Notes: generated by a model not told the origin, from the letters alone. Shown: positions 1 to 6,640, counted from the first letter of the stretch. The stretch: DNA of 13,388 nucleotides from an uncultured Lysobacterales bacterium (GCA_946886865.1 CAMPJI010000062.1:1-13388), one strand, 5' to 3'. Program-made: numbers and translations.

Positions 1-16
1 ACCGCTGGATGTCGGC

Positions 17-41
17 GTGATGCGCGAGCAGAGCGCATCAC
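17..41. repeat. Perfect 9-bp inverted repeat near the left edge
   Basis: GTGATGCGC (17-25) and GCGCATCAC (33-41) are perfect inverted copies separated by 7 nt. There is no T-tract on either side. The segment lies downstream of the tRNA terminator and upstream of whatever gene follows outside the window, so it may belong to the leader or promoter region of that gene. No coding start could be supported in bases 1-60. Confidence 0.5.
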
Positions 42-60
42 CAAGCCCAGGCTGCGGGCC

Positions 61-86
61 AAAAAGAAAGCCTCCTGGAGGCTTTC
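61..86 (-). terminator. Rho-independent terminator after the tRNA gene
   Basis: On the minus strand GAAAGCCTC pairs with GAGGCTTTC (78-86 with 66-74) around a 3-nt loop and is followed directly by five T residues (65-61). This is a strong intrinsic terminator about 40 nt after the tRNA CCA end. It most likely ends the tRNA transcript. Since no other minus-strand terminator was found after nuoN, it could also end read-through transcripts of the nuo operon. Confidence 0.85.
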
Positions 87-88
87 CT

Positions 89-115
89 GTGGATTCCGGA
101 CACTCCGGTTTCCAC
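89..115 (-). other. Imperfect hairpin between tRNA and terminator
   Basis: GTGGA (89-93) pairs with TCCAC (111-115) and CCGGA (96-100) pairs with TCCGG (104-108), separated by a symmetric TT/TT mismatch and a 3-nt loop. In the minus-strand transcript this stem lies just downstream of the tRNA CCA end and upstream of the terminator hairpin. It may serve 3' trailer processing. It has no adjacent U-tract, so it is not itself a terminator. Confidence 0.45.
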
Positions 116-125
116 GGCCCAAAGC

Positions 126-202
126 TGGTAGCGGGGGCAGGATTTGAACCTGCGACCTTCGGGTTATGAGCCCGACGAGCTGCCAGACTGCTCCACCCCG
201 CA
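126..202 (-). tRNA. Initiator tRNA-fMet (anticodon CAU)
   Basis: This is a 77-nt cloverleaf on the minus strand with a genomically encoded CCA. The anticodon CAU sits in a 7-nt loop closed by UCGGG/CCCGA, which has the three consecutive G:C pairs (29-31/39-41) diagnostic of bacterial initiators. The D-stem has the A11:U24 pair typical of initiators. The T-arm contains GGTTCAAATCC. The acceptor stem is GCGGGG/CCCCGC for positions 2-7. Positions 1 and 72 are unpaired, as required for formylation and exclusion from elongation, but here the mismatch is U1-U72, not the usual C1-A72. The discriminator is A73. It lies between nuoN and, outside the window, probably rimP-nusA-infB, as in related genomes; that neighbour is inferred only. 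Confidence 0.97.
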
Positions 203-206
203 TCAG

Positions 207-235
207 GCCGCCCATTATATGGAGGGCGGCTTTTT
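207..235 (+). terminator. Inverted repeat with T-tract, possible plus-strand terminator over the tRNA promoter
   Basis: GCCGCCC (207-213) and GGGCGGC (224-230) form a perfect 7-bp stem with a 10-nt loop, followed on the plus strand by five T residues (231-235). In that orientation it has the layout of an intrinsic terminator and could stop antisense transcription heading into nuoN. No plus-strand gene is visible upstream of it. On the minus strand there is no following T-tract, so it should not end the nuo transcript. The repeat overlaps the tRNA promoter -10 region, so the symmetry may instead serve that promoter or be coincidental. Confidence 0.35.
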
Positions 236-242
236 CGCGCAA
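214..242 (-). promoter_or_regulatory. Sigma-70-type promoter of the initiator tRNA gene
   Basis: On the minus strand a TTGCGC -35 box (242-237) is followed by a 17-bp spacer and a perfect TATAAT -10 box (219-214). The tRNA 5' end at 202 lies 11 nt after the -10 box, so the primary transcript would have only a very short leader. The discriminator between -10 and the start is all G/C (GGGCGGCC), a feature of promoters repressed by ppGpp during the stringent response, as is common for stable RNA genes. The -10 box lies in the loop of an inverted repeat (207-230). The promoter means the tRNA need not depend on read-through from nuoN. Confidence 0.8.
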
Positions 243-323
243 GCCCTATTCACTGTCGAAATGCGAATAGCGCCATGACATCCGACGCACGCTGCCGCGC
301 ACGCCGTCGAACCGTCCGATCGA

Positions 324-1772
324 TCAGCCGGCCGCGACCTCGAACGCCCGCTGGCACCACGCCATGATCGGGCTCCAACCCAGGCCCAGCACGAGCAGCG
401 CCAGTGCGTTGAGGCCGAAGGTCCAGCGCAGCGGGCGGTGCGTGCTCGGTGCCGGCACGTCGCCCGCGGGCTCGTCGAAGTACATCGCCTTGATCACGCG
501 CAGGTAGTAGAACGCGCCGATCACGGTGAACACGATGCCGACAATCGCCAGCCACATCATCCCGCCCTCGAGCGCAGCGCGCAGCACGGCGAGCTTGGCC
601 CAGAAGCCCAGGAACGGCGGCACGCCGGCCAGCGAGGCCATCACGAACAGCACCATCAGCGCCAGCACCGGGCTGCGCGCGTTGAGGCCCTTGAAGTCCT
701 CGATGCGGTCGGCCTCGAAACCCTTGCGCGACAGCACCACGATGGCACCGAAGCCGGCCGCCGTCGTCAGCGCGTAGTTGAGCGCATAGAACATCGCCGC
801 GGCCATGCCCGATTCGCCACCCGCCAGGCCCATGAAAAGGAAGCCGACGTGCGACACGGTGGAGTACGCCAGCATGCGCTTGATGTTGGTCTGCACCAGC
901 GCGCTGAGGTTGCCGATCACCAGCGAAATCGCGGCCAGCCCGCCGAGCATCAGCTGCCAGTGGCCCGACAGCGGGCCGCCCGCCTCCTGCAACAGGCGAT
1001 AGGCCATGCCGAACGAGGCCAGGCTGGGCGCGGCGGCGATGAAGATGGTGATGGCCGTCGGGGCGCCGTGGTACACGTCCGGCAGCCACATGTGGAACGG
1101 GGCTGCGCCGAACTTGAACGCGATGCCCGCCACCATGAATACGATGCCGGTCACCAGCATGGTCGAGCTGTTGCCCTCGGCCGCCGCCGAAATGGTCGCC
1201 AGATCCAACGAGCCGGTGGCGCCGTAGACCAGCGACATGCCGTACAGCAGCAGGCCCGAGGCCAGCGCGCCCAGCACGAAGTACTTGATGCCGGCTTCCG
1301 ATGCGATCGGGCTGTCGCGGTCGGTCACCACCAGTGCGTAGGAGCACAGCGCGAGCATCTCCAGGCCGACGTAGACCATGACCAGCGAGTTGGCCGACAC
1401 CATCAGCATCATGCCGAGCGTGGCGAACAGCATCAGCACCGCGACCTCGCCCTTGTACAGGCCGCGCTCGCGCAGGTAGGGCCAGGCATAGACCATCGAG
1501 ATCGCCGAGACGATCGCGATGCCGACCTTCAGCACATCGGCGGTGGTGTCGCGCACGAACATGCCGCCCAGCACCGTGCCCTGCCCGCCCACGCCCATCG
1601 CCACCATCAGCCCGGCTACAAGCAGCAGGCCGATCGCGCAGACGTGGGTAATCACGCGGCGGCGGTCGTCGAGGAACAGGTCGAGCATCAGCAGTGCGAA
1701 GGCACCGAGCACCAGCACCAGCTCCGGGAGCAGGGGCATCAGGTCGGCGGCGGATCGTACGGGCATGATCAT
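324..1772 (-). CDS. nuoN: NADH-quinone oxidoreductase subunit N (NuoN), antiporter-like proton pump subunit
   Basis: NuoN is the 14-helix antiporter-like (MrpD/ND2-type) pump subunit closest to NuoK. The 482-residue protein keeps most proton-path residues by alignment to E. coli from memory: Glu138 (YVGLEMLAL; E. coli Glu133), Lys163 (GIKYFVLG; Lys158), Lys220 (FKFGAAPFHMWLPD; Lys217), His227 (His224), Lys298 (TNIKRMLAYSTVSHVGF) and Lys393 (GFWAKLAVL; Lys395). The residue matching E. coli Lys247 in helix 8 is Ser250 (AAAPSLASFG), an unexpected loss. The ATG at 1772 has an AGAG ribosome site about 8 nt upstream; the second ATG two codons later would be too far away. It is the last nuo gene. 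The 121 nt from its stop to the tRNA contain no clear minus-strand intrinsic terminator. Confidence 0.97.
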   Translation of the reverse strand: MIMPVRSAADLMPLLPELVLVLGAFALLMLDLFLDDRRRVITHVCAIGLLLVAGLMVAMGVGGQGTVLGGMFVRDTTADVLKVGIAIVSAISMVYAWPYLRERGLYKGEVAVLMLFATLGMMLMVSANSLVMVYVGLEMLALCSYALVVTDRDSPIASEAGIKYFVLGALASGLLLYGMSLVYGATGSLDLATISAAAEGNSSTMLVTGIVFMVAGIAFKFGAAPFHMWLPDVYHGAPTAITIFIAAAPSLASFGMAYRLLQEAGGPLSGHWQLMLGGLAAISLVIGNLSALVQTNIKRMLAYSTVSHVGFLFMGLAGGESGMAAAMFYALNYALTTAAGFGAIVVLSRKGFEADRIEDFKGLNARSPVLALMVLFVMASLAGVPPFLGFWAKLAVLRAALEGGMMWLAIVGIVFTVIGAFYYLRVIKAMYFDEPAGDVPAPSTHRPLRWTFGLNALALLVLGLGWSPIMAWCQRAFEVAAG

Positions 1773-1818
1773 GGATGAATCTCTAGGTTCGACCCGCCAG
1801 CGGCAGGCCCGGCGGCGC

Positions 1819-3357
1819 TCAAGGCGCCAGCTTGGAGACGGCGATGTGGGTGGTGAGCTCGGCGATGGCCGGCTCCATCAGGTCGGTCAGCGGCTTGGGC
1901 CACAGGCCCAGCACCAGCACGCCGGCGGCGAACACGCCCAGCACCGTGGCCTCGCGCGCGTTGACGTCCTTCAGCGCCGCCACGTGCGCGTTGCCGACTT
2001 CGCCCCACAGCACGCGCTTGACCAGCCACAACGTGTAGCCCGCGCCGATGATCAGCGTGGTGGCCGCCGCGAAGGCGATGAGCGGATGGGTCTGGAAGCT
2101 GGCCAGGATCACCATGAACTCGCCCACGAAGCCCGACGTGCCCGGCAGGCCCGAATTGGCCATGGCGAACAGCACGAAGAACACCGCGAACCAGGGCATC
2201 ACGTTGGCGACGCCGCCGTAGTCCCTGATCATCCGGCTGTGCATCCGGTCGTACAGCACGCCCACGCAGGTGAACATCGCGCCCGAGATGAAGCCGTGGC
2301 TGATCATCTGCACCATCGCGCCCTGCAGGCCCAGGCGCGCGGCATCGTAGTTGCCGTAATCCCGCACCAGTGCAAACGCAATGAAGGTACCCAGGGTGAC
2401 GAAGCCCATGTGCGAGATCGACGAGTACGCGATCAGCTTCTTCATGTCGTCCTGTACCAGCGCCACCAGGCCCACGTACACCACCGCGATCAGGCTGAGC
2501 GCAATCACCAGCCATGCCCACTCCTGCGACGCGTCCGGAACGACCGGCAGGGTGAAGCGGATGAAGCCGTAGCCGCCGATCTTCAGCATGATCGCCGCCA
2601 GCACGACAGAGCCCGCGGTCGGCGCCTCGACGTGCGCATCGGGCAACCACGTGTGCACCGGGAACATCGGCACCTTGACCGCGAACGCGGCCAGGAATGC
2701 GAAGAAGATCCACATCTGCTCGGTCGCCGTCAGCGGCAACTGGTACAGGTCCGCCAGTTGCCAGCTGCCGCCCTTCAGGTACAGGTAGATCAGCCCGACC
2801 AGCATGAACACCGAGCCGAGGAACGTGTACAGGAAGAACTTCACCGAGGCATAGACGCGGCGCGGGCCGCCCCAGACACCGATGATGATGAACATCGGGA
2901 TCAGCATGCCCTCGAAGAACACGTAGAACAGGATCGCGTCCAGCGCCGAGAACACGCCGATCATCAGGCCTTCCAGGATCAGGAAGGCCGCGTAGTACTG
3001 GCTGACACGCTTGTCGATGGATGTCCAGGCGCTGATCAGCACCAGCAACGAGGTCAGCGTGGTCAGGCCGATCAGCGCGACCGAGATGCCGTCGGCGCCG
3101 AGTGCGTAGCGGATGTCGTAGGCCGGCACCCAGGCGCGGTTCTCGGCGAACTGCATGCCGGCGAAGGTCATGTCGAAACCGGTGAACAGCAGCACGCTGG
3201 CCAGCAGCGTCAACACCGCGACGCCGGTGGCGAACCAGCGCGCCGCATTGGCGCGCGCGTTGCCGAAGGCCAGCGTCAGCACGCCGCCGAGGATCGGCAG
3301 CCAGATCAGCAGGCTCAACAGGGGGAAGGTGCCGCTCAAGGGCTCGGGGGTCGTCAC
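1819..3357 (-). CDS. nuoM: NADH-quinone oxidoreductase subunit M (NuoM), antiporter-like proton pump subunit
   Basis: NuoM is the central 14-helix antiporter-like (MrpD/ND4-type) pump subunit. The protein has 512 residues, near the family norm. Key residues are present: Glu149 (FYVFFEGML), Lys228 (FAVKVPMFPVHTWLPDAHVEAP), Lys259 (AIMLKIGGYG), the loop DDMKKLIAYSSISHMGF (303-319), and Glu413 (SGFVGEFMVI) on the exit side. The start codon is GTG. It is supported by an AAGGA ribosome site 7 nt upstream, immediately after the nuoL stop, and by the lack of another start before the first helix; the next Met is at residue 63. The 13-nt spacing to nuoL suggests coupled translation. nuoN follows after 46 nt. 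Confidence 0.97.
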   Translation of the reverse strand: MTTPEPLSGTFPLLSLLIWLPILGGVLTLAFGNARANAARWFATGVAVLTLLASVLLFTGFDMTFAGMQFAENRAWVPAYDIRYALGADGISVALIGLTTLTSLLVLISAWTSIDKRVSQYYAAFLILEGLMIGVFSALDAILFYVFFEGMLIPMFIIIGVWGGPRRVYASVKFFLYTFLGSVFMLVGLIYLYLKGGSWQLADLYQLPLTATEQMWIFFAFLAAFAVKVPMFPVHTWLPDAHVEAPTAGSVVLAAIMLKIGGYGFIRFTLPVVPDASQEWAWLVIALSLIAVVYVGLVALVQDDMKKLIAYSSISHMGFVTLGTFIAFALVRDYGNYDAARLGLQGAMVQMISHGFISGAMFTCVGVLYDRMHSRMIRDYGGVANVMPWFAVFFVLFAMANSGLPGTSGFVGEFMVILASFQTHPLIAFAAATTLIIGAGYTLWLVKRVLWGEVGNAHVAALKDVNAREATVLGVFAAGVLVLGLWPKPLTDLMEPAIAELTTHIAVSKLAP

Positions 3358-3370
3358 AGCTCGGTCCTTG

Positions 3371-5437
3371 TCAGCTCAGGGTACGGATCAGCACGGCCAG
3401 CAGAACGATCAGGCCGAGGATCATCGCGAACGCGTAGTGGTAGAGGAACCCGGACTGCACGCGGCGGGTCAGGCCGGCCACGAAGTCCACCAGACGGGCG
3501 CTGCCGTTCACCGCCACGCCATCGATCACGCGGGAGTCGACCGCTCTCGACACGCGGCCCAGGCGCACGCCGCCGCCGGCAAAGCCGTCGATCCAGAGGT
3601 TGTCGAAGCCGTACTTGTTCTCCAGCACCCGCACCGGCAGCGCGAAGACGCGGCGCGCGCGGGTCGCCAGTTCCGGCTTCCACCAGTACATGACGGTCGC
3701 CAGCGCGAAGCCCGCGAACGCCAACCAGAACGCCGGAGCCACGAAGCCGTGCAGCGCGAACGCAGTCGGCCCATGCCACACCGCCTCCTTGACCATGGCA
3801 ACGGTGTCGCGCGCGGCGGCGACGTCGATGGCGCCGAGGAAGAACGGCAGCTGCTGGGCGTGGCCGCTCCAGTCGGTGGCGAACAGCATCGGGCCGACGG
3901 TGAAGAAGCCGATTATCACCGACGGGATCGCCAGCAGGATCAGCGGCACCGTCACCACCCACGGCGATTCGTGCGGCTCGTGCGGGCCGTGGTGGCCGTG
4001 CCCGTGATCGGCGTGCGCGTGGTCGTCGTGGCCATGCGCGTCATGTGCCACGTCACGGAAGCGCTCCCTGCCGTGGAACGTCATGTACAGCAGGCGGAAG
4101 CTGTAGAACGCCGTCACGAACGCGCCCAGCAACACCGCCCAGTAGCCGTACTGGGCGATCCAGCCACCGCCCTCGGCGGCGTGGTGCGCGGCCTCGATGA
4201 TCGTGTCCTTGGAATAGAAGCCGCTGAAAAACGGGGTACCGACCAGTGCCAGCGTGCCCAACAGGCTGGTCCAGTAGGTGATGGGCATGTACTTGCGCAG
4301 GCCGCCCATCTTCCGCATGTCCTGCTCGTGGTGCATGCCGATGATCACCGAGCCCGCCGCCAGGAACAGCAGCGCCTTGAAGAAGGCGTGGGTCATCAGG
4401 TGGTACACGGCCGCCGAGTACGCCGACACGCCCAACGCCACCGTCATGTAGCCCAGCTGCGACAACGTGGAATACGCGACGACGCGCTTGATGTCGTTCT
4501 GCACGATGCCGATCAGGCCGGTGAACAGCGCAGTGGTCGCGCCGATGAACAGCACGAAGTTGAGCGCGGTCTCGGACATCTCGAACAGCGGCGACATGCG
4601 CGCCACCATGAAGATGCCGGCCGTGACCATGGTCGCGGCATGGATCAGGGCGGAGATCGGCGTCGGGCCTTCCATCGAATCAGGCAGCCAGACGTGCAGC
4701 GGGACCTGCGCGGACTTGCCCATGGCGCCGATGAACAGGCAGATGCAGATCACGGTGGCCACCGACCACGCATGGCCATCGAAGATGGTGATGGTCGAGC
4801 CCTGGATGTTCAGCGCATTGGCGAACACCGTCGCGTAGTCCAGCGTGCCGAACATCAGCAGCACGCCGGCAATACCCAGCAGGAAGCCGAAGTCGCCCAC
4901 GCGGTTGACCAGGAACGCCTTGAGGTTGGCGAACACCGCCGTGGGCTTCTTGAACCAGAAGCCGATCAGCAGGTACGAGACCAGGCCCACCGCCTCCCAG
5001 CCGAAGAACAGCTGCAGGAAGTTGTTGCTCATCACCAGCATGAGCATCGAGAACGTGAACAGCGAGATGTAGCTGAAGAACCGCTGGTACCCGGGGTCCT
5101 CGTGCATGTAGCCGATGGTGTAGATGTGCACCAGCAGCGACACGAAGGTCACCACGACCATCATCATCGCCGTCAGTTTGTCGACCATGAAGCCGACGTG
5201 CGCCTCGTAGTTGCCGACCTGGAACCAGGTGTAGAGGTTTTCGTTGAACGGCGCCGCGCCCTGCCCCACCAGCTGCCACAGCACGTAGATCGACAGCGCG
5301 CAGCTGGCGGCCACGCCGGCGATGGTCACGCCGTGCGCACCCGCGCGCCCGACCTGCCGGCCGAACAGCCCAGCGATGATCGAGCCGAGCAGCGGCGCGA
5401 GCACGATGATCAGCAGATGGAGTTTGGAGATCGCCAT
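3371..5437 (-). CDS. nuoL: NADH-quinone oxidoreductase subunit L (NuoL), antiporter-like proton pump subunit
   Basis: NuoL is the distal antiporter-like (MrpA/ND5-type) subunit whose long lateral helix runs along the membrane arm. From the ATG at 5437 it has 688 residues. Proton-path residues are in place: Glu148 (FFGWEAVGL), Asp182 (NRVGDFGF), Lys241 (GAMGKSAQVPLHVWLPD), His266 (SALIHAATMVTAG), Lys317 (NDIKRVVAYSTLSQLGYM) and Lys410-Asp411 (FYSKDTII). A striking His-rich stretch with 11 histidines lies at residues 465-489, in the loop before a later helix. The lateral-helix region (about 600-665) and the final helix (about 667-685) are present. The ATG was chosen over the open frame back to 5533 because it has GGA 6 nt upstream and begins right at the first conserved helix. 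It ends 13 nt before nuoM. Confidence 0.97.
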   Translation of the reverse strand: MAISKLHLLIIVLAPLLGSIIAGLFGRQVGRAGAHGVTIAGVAASCALSIYVLWQLVGQGAAPFNENLYTWFQVGNYEAHVGFMVDKLTAMMMVVVTFVSLLVHIYTIGYMHEDPGYQRFFSYISLFTFSMLMLVMSNNFLQLFFGWEAVGLVSYLLIGFWFKKPTAVFANLKAFLVNRVGDFGFLLGIAGVLLMFGTLDYATVFANALNIQGSTITIFDGHAWSVATVICICLFIGAMGKSAQVPLHVWLPDSMEGPTPISALIHAATMVTAGIFMVARMSPLFEMSETALNFVLFIGATTALFTGLIGIVQNDIKRVVAYSTLSQLGYMTVALGVSAYSAAVYHLMTHAFFKALLFLAAGSVIIGMHHEQDMRKMGGLRKYMPITYWTSLLGTLALVGTPFFSGFYSKDTIIEAAHHAAEGGGWIAQYGYWAVLLGAFVTAFYSFRLLYMTFHGRERFRDVAHDAHGHDDHAHADHGHGHHGPHEPHESPWVVTVPLILLAIPSVIIGFFTVGPMLFATDWSGHAQQLPFFLGAIDVAAARDTVAMVKEAVWHGPTAFALHGFVAPAFWLAFAGFALATVMYWWKPELATRARRVFALPVRVLENKYGFDNLWIDGFAGGGVRLGRVSRAVDSRVIDGVAVNGSARLVDFVAGLTRRVQSGFLYHYAFAMILGLIVLLAVLIRTLS

Positions 5438-5654
5438 TTCAGTTCCGTTATGTGCTGCGGGTGCCGGCGGGCCGGCTGCTGCAAGTGCATCGATGGGTAC
5501 TGCAGTCGTCGCGCGCGTAACCAGGCGCTGCATCGCGCGAGCGTGCCGCGGCGACCGGATTCGCGCGTCCTGCGCTTATCGAGTCGCTCCCGCCCTGGAC
5601 GCCTGTCCAGGACAGCAGCAGCCACGCGAGCCAATGGCTCGCACCCACGGCTGC
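5438..5654 (-). other. nuoK-nuoL intergenic region with three inverted repeats
   Basis: This 217-nt gap separates genes that otherwise overlap or nearly touch. It holds three hairpin-capable sequences. The strongest is a compound structure at 5618-5654: GCAGCC pairs with GGCTGC around a nearly perfect 8-bp inverted repeat GCGAGCCA/TGGCTCGC (5626-5642). The second is CCTGGAC/GTCCAGG with a 4-nt loop (5594-5611). The third is GCCGG/CCGGC (5463-5476), shortly upstream of the nuoL ribosome site. None has a downstream U-tract on the minus strand, so they are not classical terminators. They could act as mRNA-processing or stability elements that set different levels of the distal pump genes; this is inference. 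I see no convincing sigma-70 promoter here. Confidence 0.6.
5448..5648 (-). CDS. Candidate 66-residue small protein filling the nuoK-nuoL gap (doubtful)
   Basis: This frame is not recognised as any family. It begins with GTG 6 nt after the nuoK stop and ends with TAA 10 nt before the nuoL ATG, so it fills the only long gap in the operon. A GGTGAG sequence, overlapping the end of nuoK, lies 5 nt before the GTG. The predicted product starts with a short hydrophobic stretch (about residues 5-17, rich in Trp and Leu) and continues with a polar, Arg/Ser-rich region containing three cysteines (49, 54, 56). Against it, third-position G/C is only about 74 percent by my count, lower than expected for the flanking genes. 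The first codons also overlap a strong inverted repeat, and in GC-rich DNA a 66-codon open frame can arise by chance. It may simply be non-coding leader sequence for nuoL. Confidence 0.18.
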   Translation of the reverse strand: MGASHWLAWLLLSWTGVQGGSDSISAGRANPVAAARSRDAAPGYARDDCSTHRCTCSSRPAGTRST

Positions 5655-5978
5655 TCACCCCTTCATCGAATCGATTTCTGCCACGTTGATGGTGCGTCGG
5701 TTGCGGAACAGCGTGACCAGGATCGCCAGGCCGATCGCGGCTTCCGCCGCTGCCACTGTCAGGATGAAGAACACGAACACCTGCCCCGCCGGGTCGCCAA
5801 GCTGGCGCGAGAAGGCGATGAAGTTGATGTTCACCGCCAGCAGCAACAGTTCCAGCGACATCAGCAGGACGATCACGTTCTTCCGGTTGAGGAAGATACC
5901 GGCCACGCTGATGCAGAACAGCGCCGCACCCAGCGTGAGGAAGTGGCCCAACGAAAGGGCGCCCGTCAGCATGTCCAT
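5655..5978 (-). CDS. nuoK: NADH-quinone oxidoreductase subunit K (NuoK), membrane subunit
   Basis: NuoK is a small three-helix subunit, related to MrpC, that sits between NuoJ/NuoH and NuoN and contributes two membrane glutamates to the proton path. The protein has 107 residues. Glu43 in helix 2 ([11 protein letters not shown]) and Glu79 in helix 3 ([12 protein letters not shown]) align with E. coli Glu36 and Glu72 at a constant offset of seven residues. The typical NRKN loop and a C-terminal EIDSMKG are present. The ATG at 5978 shares a base with the nuoJ stop (TGATG) and has a clear GGAGG 7 nt upstream. An alternative Met three codons in would shorten the protein by two residues. Unlike its upstream neighbours it is followed by a 217-nt gap before nuoL. 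Confidence 0.97.
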   Translation of the reverse strand: MDMLTGALSLGHFLTLGAALFCISVAGIFLNRKNVIVLLMSLELLLLAVNINFIAFSRQLGDPAGQVFVFFILTVAAAEAAIGLAILVTLFRNRRTINVAEIDSMKG

Positions 5979-6631
5979 CAGCGTGCCTCCCCAGCCGGCG
6001 CGTCGCCGGCATCGGCGCGCGGCGCCGCCTCCGGCCGAACCGCATCCATCTTGACCAGCCGCACGCGGTCGGCGGCGCGCACCCGCGCCTGCTCGCCCGG
6101 GTTCTGGTGCTTGGCGCCCTCGCGGCGACGCAGCGTCAGCATGACCGCGGCAATCACGGCCACGGTCAGGATGACCGCGGCGACCTCGAACGGCAGCAGG
6201 TAGGTGGTGAACAGCGCACGTGCGATCCACACGGTGTTCGACACGCCTTCCACCGCGGCGACATCGGCGGCCAGCGGCGTCGCCAGCTGCACCTTGACGC
6301 CGATCAGGATGAGCATCTCCACCAGCATCACCACCGCGACCAGCAGGCCCACCGGCAGATACCGCACGTAGCCCTCTCGCAGGGGGGCGACGTCGATGTC
6401 GAGCATCATCACCACGAACAGGAACAGCACCATCACCGCGCCCACGTAGACCAGGATCAGCGCCACGCCGAGGAACTCGGCACCGGCAATGAGCCAGACG
6501 CAGGCGATGGAGAAGAACGTCAGCACCAGGCTGAGTGCGGCATGCACCGGGTTCTTGACGCTGATGACGCCGACCGCGGAGGCCACGGCGGCCAGGGCAA
6601 ACATCCAGAAAGCGAGGGTCACGAGATCCAT
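5978..6631 (-). CDS. nuoJ: NADH-quinone oxidoreductase subunit J (NuoJ), membrane subunit
   Basis: NuoJ is a five-helix membrane subunit next to NuoH and NuoK; its third helix takes part in the conformational coupling of complex I. From the ATG at 6631 it has 217 residues. The hallmark helix with [20 protein letters not shown] (about 50-69) is present and intact, preceded by the [14 protein letters not shown] segment. Helices end near residue 167 (VMLTLRRRE). A soluble, charged, Ala/Arg/Pro-rich tail of about 50 residues follows, so the protein is longer than the E. coli subunit (about 184). An upstream in-frame GTG at 6640 abuts the nuoI stop and would add three residues (V-P-R); neither start has a strong Shine-Dalgarno. 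The ATG is preferred because it directly precedes the first helix. The TGA stop overlaps the nuoK ATG by one base. Confidence 0.95.
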   Translation of the reverse strand: MDLVTLAFWMFALAAVASAVGVISVKNPVHAALSLVLTFFSIACVWLIAGAEFLGVALILVYVGAVMVLFLFVVMMLDIDVAPLREGYVRYLPVGLLVAVVMLVEMLILIGVKVQLATPLAADVAAVEGVSNTVWIARALFTTYLLPFEVAAVILTVAVIAAVMLTLRRREGAKHQNPGEQARVRAADRVRLVKMDAVRPEAAPRADAGDAPAGEAR

Positions 6632-6640
6632 GCGGGGCAC

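Noticed and set aside
1..60. Possible start of a downstream minus-strand gene (an ATG at about 40-38)
   Set aside because: The few codons visible do not resemble RimP or another known N-terminus, and no ribosome site precedes them. They also overlap the inverted repeat.
244..270. CTATTC/GAATAG inverted repeat after nuoN as an operon terminator
   Set aside because: The stem is only 6 bp with a 13-nt loop, A/T-rich, and no T-tract follows on the minus strand.
438..3693. Long plus-strand open frames (438-1778 and 1519-3693) opposite nuoN and nuoM
   Set aside because: They are antisense to secure genes. Their products are dominated by His, Arg, Gln and Ala with no domain, as expected from the reverse complement of GC-rich coding DNA.
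5438..5533. 32-codon N-terminal extension of NuoL
   Set aside because: It has no conserved sequence or good ribosome site. The family N-terminus begins at the ATG at 5437, directly before the first helix.
3155..5689. 844-codon plus-strand frame opposite nuoL
   Set aside because: It is low-complexity (Arg/His/Gln/Asp-rich) and antisense to nuoL, which has all family motifs. It is a GC-skewed codon shadow despite its length.
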